Source of the DNA: DASZJY01 sp036260255
GTDB taxonomy: Bacteria > Actinomycetota > Acidimicrobiia > Acidimicrobiales > AC-14
DNA: 11,325 nt
Assembly: GCA_036260255.1 (NCBI GenBank)
Contig: DATAAF010000083.1
Span: 1 to 11,325, forward strand
Direction: 5' to 3'
A program made the position numbers and the translations under genes. Positions 6,206-11,325 of the stretch are shown piece after piece. The notes beneath the pieces were generated by a model, which saw only the letters and a program-made list of their open reading frames with translations, was not told the origin of the DNA and searched no databases. Numbering within the stretch: position 1 is the first letter of the stretch; every line of letters starts with the position of its first letter.

Positions 6206-7480
6206 CTAGGCCGAGAACTTCTCGGGGAACTTCTTGACGGTCGCCTCGGCCAGCACGTCCGCGGTGTCGGACATGTGGTGCACGGCCTCCCGGAGCCTGG
6301 TCGCAGCCTGGGGGGCGTCGCCGGCAGCTTGGGCGTCGATCACGGCCTTGAGCGTGGTGCCGTGGGCCTTGATGGCCTCCTCCACTGCAGGAGCGGGAAG
6401 GTTGCTGTTGACCGAGTTCATCGTCGTGCCGAAGGTCTTGGCGTAGGCGAGGAGGTCGGCCACCGCCTTGTCCGCTCCCGCCTTGTTCCCGGCGGCGACG
6501 GCCTGGGTGTAGGCGACGAAGGCGGGGATGTGGCCCTCGCTGCGCCACAGGCCGTCGAAGGCCTGACCCACCTCGTCGCCGTAGACGCCGCCGACGGCAG
6601 CGACGATGTCGGCCGTGTTGCTGTTGCTCGGTCCGTTGAGCGCCGCGGCGGCGGCCTCGAACTGGGACTGGCGGCCTCCGATGGCGGCGCCGGTGGCGCT
6701 GGAGGCGAGGAGGACGTGCTCACGAAGCAGCGACGTCATCCCGGCCCGGAGCGTGGCGGCCTGCGACGAGACGGTGCCGTCGAACTTCTCGGGGAACTTC
6801 TTGGCGGTGGCGTCGGCCAGGACCGTCGCCATCTCGCCCATGTGCCCGTAGGCCTCACGCAGCGACGTGTACACCGTGGTCTGGTCGCCTGCCTTCTGCG
6901 CGTCGACGACCGCCTTGAGGCTGGTGATGTGCATCTTCACCATCTCCTCGACGGGCCCCGCGGGCAGGTTGTTGTTGACCTGGTTCAGCGTTGTTCCCAC
7001 CGTCCTGGCGTACGCCATGAGGTCGGCTACCGCCTTGTCGGCTCCCGCCTTGTTCCCCGCGGCGACGGCCTGGGTGTAGGCGACGAAGGCAGGGATGTGG
7101 CCCTCGCTGCGCCACAGGCCGTCGAACGCCCTGCCCACGTCGGGTCCATACGCCGACGTGATGGCGTCGGTGAGATCGCTGGTGTTGCTGTTGGACGGTC
7201 CGTTCAGTGCGGCGGCGTAGGCCTCGAAGCCTTGCGTGTCTCCCCGCAGCGCCGAGCCCGTAGCCAGTGCGGCAAGGTAGACGTGCTCGCTGAGCAGGCC
7301 GGTCAGCGCGGCCCGCAGGGTCGACGCACCGGTCTGGCTCGACGCCGGTCGGGCCGCTTGTTCCTGTTGCCGTGGCGCGCTGGTCGTGGCCTCATCGCTG
7401 TCGTCGCTGCTGCAGGCCGCGCCCAGCACGGCGAGGGCGAGGAGCGGAGCGGCGAGCCTGGGCAACGTCTTCCTTCTCAT
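6206..7480 (-). CDS. Lipoprotein of two tandem helical domains, function unknown
   Basis: 424 aa. ATG at 7480 is chosen because AGGAGAG lies about 7 nt upstream and a lipoprotein signal follows directly (MRRKTLPRL, hydrophobic stretch, GAAC with Cys23). A short acidic, Ser/Gln-rich linker leads to two homologous halves, about residues 53-234 and 242-424. Each half runs: TLRA..(T/S)LL.EHV.LA..ATG, a helix ending ALNGPSNSNT, FDGLWRSEGHIPAFVAYTQA, a third helix ending in a VN.NLPA turn, (K/A)xH..(S/T)LKAV.DAQ, and LREA..HM...A.VLA.AT.KKFPEKF. The conserved His positions on successive helices recall metal- or heme-binding helical bundles, but I do not recognise the family. It is 41 nt downstream of the cupredoxin gene, so the two are probably co-transcribed and act together outside the membrane. 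Confidence 0.85.
   Translation of the reverse strand: MRRKTLPRLAAPLLALAVLGAACSSDDSDEATTSAPRQQEQAARPASSQTGASTLRAALTGLLSEHVYLAALATGSALRGDTQGFEAYAAALNGPSNSNTSDLTDAITSAYGPDVGRAFDGLWRSEGHIPAFVAYTQAVAAGNKAGADKAVADLMAYARTVGTTLNQVNNNLPAGPVEEMVKMHITSLKAVVDAQKAGDQTTVYTSLREAYGHMGEMATVLADATAKKFPEKFDGTVSSQAATLRAGMTSLLREHVLLASSATGAAIGGRQSQFEAAAAALNGPSNSNTADIVAAVGGVYGDEVGQAFDGLWRSEGHIPAFVAYTQAVAAGNKAGADKAVADLLAYAKTFGTTMNSVNSNLPAPAVEEAIKAHGTTLKAVIDAQAAGDAPQAATRLREAVHHMSDTADVLAEATVKKFPEKFSA
6463..6559 (-). repeat. Direct repeat copy in second domain of the tandem lipoprotein
   Basis: About 97 bp match 7030-7126 with only three mismatches by eye, offset by 567 bp (189 codons). The segment encodes most of FDGLWRSEGHIPAFVAYTQA plus AVAAGNKAGADKAVA, identical in both halves of the protein. 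The rest of the two domains is clearly more diverged, so this block stands out as locally homogenised. Confidence 0.85.
7030..7126 (-). repeat. Direct repeat copy in first domain of the tandem lipoprotein
   Basis: Partner of the repeat at 6463-6559 (567-bp offset, about three mismatches in 97 bp). It lies in the first of the two homologous helical domains and encodes the same central helix-turn-helix segment. Confidence 0.85.
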
Positions 7481-7521
7481 GTCGTTTCTCTCCTGTCTCG
7501 TTGTCGCGAACGGTCTGGTCG

Positions 7522-7953
7522 CTAGCTGACCCGCACCTCGCCTCGCATCGTGGCGGGATGCACGGCGCAGAAGTACGAGTACGTGCCGGGTTGGTCGAAC
7601 GTGAACGTGAACGTCTCGCCGGTCGCCAGCTCGCCGGAGTCGAACCGGCTGTCGGGGACCGTGCTGACCCCGCCGCCGCCCTGCTCGACCGCGCCCGACG
7701 TGACGGTGTGGACGCCGGGATCGCTCTGCGTCCACGTCACGGTGGCGCCCGGCGCGACGGTCAACGTCTCGGGCTGGAACGCGATCAGCTGCATGGTGAC
7801 GGCGTTGGCCGCCGGGGCGAAAGCCTCCTCATCCCCCGCCCCGCCGTCGCTGCCGCCGCAGGCGCCGAAGAGACCTGCCGCGGTGATGGCGGCGACGGCC
7901 ACCACGGAGCGCTTCCAGCTCGATCTCTCGGAGCTCGCACGATGATGGTGCAC
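7522..7953 (-). CDS. Plastocyanin-like cupredoxin lipoprotein (type-1 copper)
   Basis: 143 aa from GTG at 7953. This start has AAGAAGGGG just upstream and gives a basic N terminus, a hydrophobic segment (about 16-31) and a lipobox-like FGAC with Cys32. An ATG at 8046 in the same frame would add 31 charged residues before the signal and is less likely. After a Gly/Asp/Glu linker comes a single cupredoxin domain: FQPETLTVAPGATVTWTQSD, His82 (GVHTVTS), GTYSYFC with Cys129, His132 and Met136 (C-A-V-H-P-A-T-M). These are the four expected ligands of a blue copper site, so it should bind Cu and shuttle electrons or hold copper on the outer face of the membrane. It is first in the - strand pair, 41 nt before the tandem-domain lipoprotein. 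Confidence 0.92.
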   Translation of the reverse strand: MHHHRASSERSSWKRSVVAVAAITAAGLFGACGGSDGGAGDEEAFAPAANAVTMQLIAFQPETLTVAPGATVTWTQSDPGVHTVTSGAVEQGGGGVSTVPDSRFDSGELATGETFTFTFDQPGTYSYFCAVHPATMRGEVRVS

Positions 7954-8071
7954 GGCCCCTTCTTCGGAGCCGGCGTGCCCTTGGATGAGCTCGTGGCCGA
8001 ACCCGCCGCGAGGGCGCCGCGAGGGGCAACTACCCCGGAAGATCATCGAGACGGGCCGCCGCTCCGAACAG

Positions 8072-8767
8072 ATGGCGGTGGGCCGACATCACCTGCTTGA
8101 GACGACAGACCGCTCCCTGTCGCCCGCGCCCCACTCACCTGGGACGGCCCTGGTGCTGGCGGCGGCCGCCGGTCTGCATCTGGCCGCCTTCTTCGGGCAC
8201 CTCCCAGAAGGTGCCGCCGTCGCCCCGTTCTTCCTCGTCGCCGCCGGTGTGCAACTGACCACGGCAGCCGCGGTTCGGCGGGGGATTCGAGCAACGACGG
8301 CAGCCGCGTTCGCCGTCGCCAACGCCGGCCTCATCGTCGTCTGGGCCGTGTCCCGCACCGCCGGGTTACCTGGCGTTCACGCCGGCGCGCCCGAGCCCAT
8401 CGGGCTGCTCGACACGTTGACGGTGGTTACAGAGGCCGTCGCGGTCTTCGGCCTGTTGCGCCGGTCGCGTCACCCCGCGGCGGCCACCGGCTCGCGTCAG
8501 CAACGACGACCAGCGGTCGTCCTCACCGCCTCGTTCGTCGCGGCCGCTGCGCTGCTTCTCGCGCCCTCCAGCCACGGCGACCACGACCACGAGCCCCCGT
8601 TGCCACCGGCGGTCGCCCGGGTCGATGTCCTGGCACCGGCGCCCGACGCTCCTGAGGCACGCCAGAGTCACCACCATGAGGATGCCGACGCCACTTCTCC
8701 CGTCCCCGGGTGCGGCCCTCCGCCTGAGTGCACCCACCCGCACGGCCACGACGACCACAGCCACTGA
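8072..8767 (+). CDS. Multi-spanning membrane protein with His-rich C-terminal tail, function unknown
   Basis: 231 aa from ATG at 8072. The frame is also open from 7985, but that would add 29 polar residues overlapping the divergent promoter region. No good ribosome site precedes 8072, so the start is uncertain. Hydrophobic segments include TALVLAAAAGLHLAAFF, AVAPFFLVAAGVQLTTAAAV, TTAAAFAVANAGLIVVWAV, LDTLTVVTEAVAVFGLL and VVLTASFVAAAALLLAP, so about five helices. After the last comes HGDHDHEPP, then a Pro/Ala linker, SHHHED, CGPPPEC and a terminal HPHGHDDHSH. Such His clusters bind Cu, Zn or Ni, which suggests a metal-sensing, storage or transport role. It lies back to back with the cupredoxin gene (118-bp gap), consistent with shared control. 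I do not recognise a family. Confidence 0.75.
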   Translation: MAVGRHHLLETTDRSLSPAPHSPGTALVLAAAAGLHLAAFFGHLPEGAAVAPFFLVAAGVQLTTAAAVRRGIRATTAAAFAVANAGLIVVWAVSRTAGLPGVHAGAPEPIGLLDTLTVVTEAVAVFGLLRRSRHPAAATGSRQQRRPAVVLTASFVAAAALLLAPSSHGDHDHEPPLPPAVARVDVLAPAPDAPEARQSHHHEDADATSPVPGCGPPPECTHPHGHDDHSH

Positions 8768-8778
8768 CGAGACCACGT

Positions 8779-8792
8779 GCGCGGCGCCGCGC
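8779..8792. repeat. 14-bp perfect palindrome
   Basis: GCGCGGCGCCGCGC is perfectly palindromic and lies 12 nt after the stop of the His-rich membrane protein gene and 56 nt before the next gene. It could be an operator or part of a weak hairpin. In DNA this GC-rich it could also be chance. Confidence 0.35.
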
Positions 8793-8847
8793 CTGCCATC
8801 CCTGCCATCGACGTCATCCGGCACAGCGCCGGCTCCGTAGGCAGGAC

Positions 8848-9390
8848 GTGGACGCCAGGCACTCGCTGTTCAGCGAGCTCGATGGAACCGCACCCTTCCA
8901 CCGCGACACCGCGCTCGGGCGGGTCTTCCATCCGGGCACACTCTCCTACCGGGAGATCGCCACGCGCGACAGCCTTCACATCACCGTGTCCCCGGAGAAC
9001 CGAGTCTTCGTGCACGTCGACCGGCTGTCGCCGCTGGCCGTCCGCCCCGGCCGGCCCTGCCGTTACTCGTTCCTACGGGCGGTGGCCCACAACGTCGCGC
9101 ACGTCGCCGAGGCCGTCGCCCTCCTCTACCGTCGCCGCCGGTTGGGGCACCGCTGCGAGCTCGACTGCGAGGTCGTCGCCGTCGAGGCGTCACCGGAGCG
9201 TGTGTACGAGTTCAGCTGCAAGGCCGCAGGCGCCGAAGGATGCAGGTGGAGCACGCTGGCGACGAGCGAAGAGGAGCTCGTGGTCGAGGTCGCCGAGCAC
9301 GCCCGGCGGGTGCACCGGGTGAAGACCGTGAGCGACACCATCGCCGCCTACGCCCTCGACGTCGCTCGCACGAGCGGTGCCACTGGATGA
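8848..9390 (+). CDS. Protein with C-terminal DUF1059-like metal-binding domain and unrecognised N-terminal domain
   Basis: 180 aa from GTG at 8848, preceded by GGCAGGA at about 5 nt. An upstream in-frame ATG at 8728 would add 40 Arg/Pro-rich residues overlapping the previous gene and is rejected. Residues 119-157 match the DUF1059 pattern of small proposed metal-binding proteins: YEFSCKAAGAEGCRW, then SEEELVVEVAEHARRVH, with Cys124, Cys132, His151 and His156 as likely ligands. The first ~110 residues (GTLSYREIATRDSLHITVSP, RVFVHVDRLSPL, then a helix AVAHNVAHVAEAVALLYRRRR and C-x-x-x-C at 103-107) are not recognised. DUF1059 proteins usually stand alone at about 60 aa, so this is an extended form. 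The stop overlaps the next start (ATGA). Function is unknown. Confidence 0.75.
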   Translation: MDARHSLFSELDGTAPFHRDTALGRVFHPGTLSYREIATRDSLHITVSPENRVFVHVDRLSPLAVRPGRPCRYSFLRAVAHNVAHVAEAVALLYRRRRLGHRCELDCEVVAVEASPERVYEFSCKAAGAEGCRWSTLATSEEELVVEVAEHARRVHRVKTVSDTIAAYALDVARTSGATG

Positions 9391-9800
9391 GCGGCTTCTC
9401 CGGGACCACCGGCGGAGGTAGGCGCCAGGACGATGGCGACGAGCGGGGCCCACGGGCGTCCTGTTGGCGCGATCACCGTCGCGGGCCACGCTCTGCATCC
9501 CAGTCGCACGTCACCTCGCACCACCCCGGACGCGAGCCCAGCCGCTCGCGAGACGAGGAAGCGCGGCTCCACGAGCGCCTGGTCGATCGTGACGAGTCGG
9601 CCCTACTCGAGTGCCTGGACCGGTTCGGCCCCATCGTCTACTCCACGAGCCTCACGGAGAGCGGCGACTCCATGCTGGCGGAGGCGGTGACGGAGCGCGT
9701 CTTCGTCCACCTGTGGCGCCGCCCGGAGGCGTTCCACCCGAGGCAGGGACCGCTGGTCCTGCAGCTGGTCCGTGCCACGCTCGGCCCATCGCAGCCGTAG
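9387..9800 (+). CDS. Truncated ECF-sigma-like protein, region 2 only
   Basis: 137 aa from ATG at 9387, which overlaps the DUF1059 gene stop (ATGA). The first ~52 residues are low-complexity, rich in Arg, Ser and Gly. From DEEARLHERLVDRDESALLE the protein aligns by eye with region 2 of the complete sigma factor just downstream: RFGPIVYSTSLTESGD against RHAGAAFALARRVLGD, AVTERVFVHLWRRPEAFHPRQGPL against EVLQEVFLRLWHQPDRFDAERGTL. It ends about where region 2.4 should begin and has no linker or region 4. It is therefore either a decaying duplicate of the sigma gene or a short regulator that contacts core polymerase or the anti-sigma factor. Third-position bias is still coding-like, and the frame has no internal stop. 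Confidence 0.6.
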   Translation: MSGFSGTTGGGRRQDDGDERGPRASCWRDHRRGPRSASQSHVTSHHPGREPSRSRDEEARLHERLVDRDESALLECLDRFGPIVYSTSLTESGDSMLAEAVTERVFVHLWRRPEAFHPRQGPLVLQLVRATLGPSQP

Positions 9801-9841
9801 CGCAACGACTCGAGCCACGTCCGCCAGAGGGGTCGGCTCCG

Positions 9842-9847
9842 TAGACT
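9842..9847 (+). promoter_or_regulatory. -10 element (TAGACT) of a probable leaderless promoter for the ECF sigma gene
   Basis: TAGACT fits the actinobacterial -10 pattern TANNNT and ends 7 nt before ATG at 9855, or 4 nt before GTG at 9852. Transcription would then start at or next to the start codon. No Shine-Dalgarno sequence precedes either codon, which agrees with a leaderless mRNA, common in Actinobacteria. No clear -35 box is visible. Confidence 0.5.
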
Positions 9848-9854
9848 GCGCGTG

Positions 9855-10439
9855 ATGGGCGAGTCCCTGGAGGACGCCAGCGACGCCGCGCTCGTCGTGG
9901 CCATCGGGCGCTGGCGGGAGGACGCCCTGGCCGAGGCGTACCGGCGCCACGCCGGGGCTGCGTTCGCCCTCGCCCGGCGGGTCCTCGGCGACAAGGAACG
10001 GGCCGAAGAGGTGCTGCAGGAGGTGTTCCTGCGCCTGTGGCACCAACCCGATCGGTTCGACGCCGAGCGCGGGACCCTCCGTTCGTTCCTGCTGGCCCAG
10101 ACGCACGGCCGCGCCGTGGACCTCCTGCGATCCGAGACCTCGCGCCGGCGCCGAGAAGAACGAGACGCCCGGCGGACGGCCGAGAGCCCGCCGGACATAG
10201 AACGGGAGGTCGTCGACCTGACCGTCGCCGAGCGGGTCAAGGGCGTCGTCGCCACTCTCCCTCCCGAGGAGCGACACGCCATCGAGCTCGCCTACTTCGG
10301 CGGTCACACCTACCGAGAGGTGGCCGTCCTCCTCGAGGCGCCCGAGGGAACGGTGAAGAGCCGCATCCGCTCGGGGCTCCGCCGGATGCGCACCTCTCTG
10401 ACCGACGTTGGACTGGGGACGACGTGGTCCGAGACCTGA
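9855..10439 (+). CDS. ECF-family RNA polymerase sigma factor
   Basis: 194 aa from ATG at 9855; the adjacent GTG at 9852 is an equally possible start. Region 2 covers about residues 25-95: ALAEAYRRHAGAAFALARRVLGD, the EEVLQEVFLRLWHQPDRFD helix, GTLRSFLLAQTHGRAVDLLR. After an Arg-rich linker, region 4 covers about 126-182: LPPEERHAIELAYFGGHTYREVAVLLEAPEGTVKSRIRSGLRRMR, a standard helix-turn-helix for -35 recognition. Length and architecture are typical of ECF sigma factors controlled by a membrane anti-sigma factor. The next gene overlaps its 3' end by 16 bp and encodes an RskA-like protein, so the assignment to a SigK-like or related ECF group is reasonable but not proven. Its regulon is unknown; the neighbouring metal and redox genes are candidates. 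Confidence 0.94.
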   Translation: MGESLEDASDAALVVAIGRWREDALAEAYRRHAGAAFALARRVLGDKERAEEVLQEVFLRLWHQPDRFDAERGTLRSFLLAQTHGRAVDLLRSETSRRRREERDARRTAESPPDIEREVVDLTVAERVKGVVATLPPEERHAIELAYFGGHTYREVAVLLEAPEGTVKSRIRSGLRRMRTSLTDVGLGTTWSET

Positions 10440-11215
10440 ACCACTCCGAGATCATGGACCTGCTGGGCGCCTACGCCCTCGACGCCGTCGACGACGACGA
10501 GCGACAGGCGATCGAGCGCCATCTGGACAACTGCGCGCAGTGCCGGCGCGAAGTGGCCGAGCACCGCGAGGTCGCCGGCATGCTGGCGTCGGGTTGGTTC
10601 CCGGCGCCCGAGGGCCTCTGGGACCGGATCGCCGGGTCGCTGGAGGAGCCGCCGCCTCCGCTGCGGGTGCCCTCCGAAGCCGAGGGTCCTCCAGAGGCTC
10701 CCCCTGCGTCCGGTCCTCCCCCGACCCCGCCTCCGGTCGTCTCTCTCGACGAGCGGCGGGGCCGCCGCTCGCGGAGCGGACTCGGGAGGGCGGCAGCTGC
10801 GGTCGCCATCGCGGCCTCGGTCGCCGTCGTCGGCGTGGTCGGCGTGAGCACCCTCGTCGAGGACAAGCCCGACGACGTGACCGAGCTCGCCGCCGCTGCC
10901 GCAGACCGCCCCGGAGCGCGCAAGGTCGAGATGCGGGCGCCCGACGGCACCCGCAGCGTCGAGGCCGTCGTGCTCCCCGACGGCACCGGCTACGTGGTCG
11001 ACGACAACCTGCCCGAGCTGCCGCCCGACCGCACCTACCAGCTGTGGGCGGTCGTCGGGGCGAGCAAGATCTCGGTCGGCGTCCTCGGGCCGAGCGTCGA
11101 GCCACTGGCGTTCCGCGCCGCGGCCGACGTGTCGGCCCTCGCGATCACGACGGAGAGGGCCGGCGGTGTGGTCGCGTCAGACCAGCAACCGGTTGTTGTC
11201 GGCACGGTCGCCTGA
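10424..11215 (+). CDS. RskA-like membrane anti-sigma factor with ZAS zinc finger
   Basis: 263 aa from GTG at 10424, preceded by GGGGA about 6 nt upstream; the reading frame is open further upstream but overlies the sigma gene. ATG at 10454 is an alternative. The N terminus has the anti-sigma zinc motif His33-x3-Cys37-x2-Cys40 (HLDNCAQC) inside helices that would bind the sigma factor in the cytoplasm. A Pro-rich linker (about 76-106) leads to one membrane helix (about 123-145, AAAAVAIAASVAVVGVVGVS). The extracytoplasmic domain (about 150-263) has RskA-type features: VVLPDGTGYVVDDNLPELPPDRTYQLWAVVG and ISVGVLGP. Release of the sigma factor would need proteolysis of this protein in response to an envelope signal; the protease is not in this window. 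Confidence 0.92.
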   Translation: MVRDLNHSEIMDLLGAYALDAVDDDERQAIERHLDNCAQCRREVAEHREVAGMLASGWFPAPEGLWDRIAGSLEEPPPPLRVPSEAEGPPEAPPASGPPPTPPPVVSLDERRGRRSRSGLGRAAAAVAIAASVAVVGVVGVSTLVEDKPDDVTELAAAAADRPGARKVEMRAPDGTRSVEAVVLPDGTGYVVDDNLPELPPDRTYQLWAVVGASKISVGVLGPSVEPLAFRAAADVSALAITTERAGGVVASDQQPVVVGTVA

Positions 11216-11282
11216 GCCGGCGATCCGTTCGAGCAGATCCCGCATCATCGCCCGCTCGTGGCGCCGGTACGGCCGGCCACAC

Positions 11283-11325
11283 TCAGTCGATCTTCGCGGC
11301 CGCCTCCCGCCGCATCGTCGGCGTG
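11283..11325 (-). CDS. Possible 3' end of a - strand gene cut by the window edge
   Basis: Reading from the window edge, one - strand frame gives TPTMRREAAAKID then TGA, with G or C at every third position of its sense codons. A second - strand frame continues ECGRPYRRHERAMMRDLLERIAG to a stop at 11177, inside the antisense of the anti-sigma gene. Either the gene ends at 11283, or one gene is frameshifted between the two frames. It is too short to assign a family. Confidence 0.3.
   Translation of the reverse strand, partial: TPTMRREAAAKID

Noticed and set aside
6140..7525. 461-aa open frame on the + strand across the tandem lipoprotein
   Set aside because: It mirrors the repeat of the real gene and has no recognisable signal or domain; the - strand has ribosome site, lipobox and terminator.
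7954..8071. Promoter or operator between the divergent metal genes
   Set aside because: Only GC-rich sequence with no convincing -35/-10 pair or clear inverted repeat; not called.
1..11325. CRISPR array, insertion sequence or rRNA
   Set aside because: No spaced short repeats, no transposase or terminal inverted repeats, and no rRNA-like sequence seen on either strand.

Overview
The window is uniformly GC-rich with strong G/C preference at third codon positions, frequent GTG starts, GTGA/ATGA gene overlaps, a RskA-type anti-sigma factor and one apparently leaderless gene. This suggests a high-GC actinobacterium (Actinomycetota). An acidimicrobial-type lineage is possible, but the sequence alone does not fix the genus.

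Region 1 (30-5911, + strand) is a tightly packed operon for a peptide/nickel-type (Opp/Dpp family) ABC importer. It encodes a solute-binding protein with an unusual C-terminal membrane anchor, a DppB-type permease, a DppC-DppD permease/ATPase fusion, and a short DppF-type ATPase. Thirteen bases after the last ATPase comes a small DsrE-family gene. Its reading frame is interrupted by a TGA exactly where the family carries the first cysteine of its C-x-x-C-L-x-x-R-G motif. A perfect hairpin begins 11 nt after this TGA, and the frame then continues as coding sequence with the rest of the DsrE fold. I read it as a selenoprotein with a bacterial SECIS element (Sec84), the most interesting item in the window.

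Region 2 (5912-6205) has no protein gene. It holds a possible hairpin after the selenoprotein gene, the 5' half of a tRNA on the - strand that breaks off in the anticodon loop, and a very strong 12-bp terminator hairpin serving the - strand operon.

Region 3 (6206-8767) has a - strand pair: a type-1 copper cupredoxin lipoprotein followed by a 424-aa helical lipoprotein made of two homologous ~183-residue halves. Divergent from it is a multi-spanning membrane protein with a His-rich tail. This looks like a cell-envelope metal or redox locus; the metal role of the two unrecognised proteins is inference.

Region 4 (8848-11215, + strand) holds a protein with a C-terminal DUF1059-like metal-binding domain and, overlapping it, a truncated ECF-sigma-like gene with only region 2. 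A complete ECF sigma factor follows, with a probable leaderless promoter, and then its RskA-like zinc-finger anti-sigma factor. The last 110 bases may hold the 3' end of a - strand gene.
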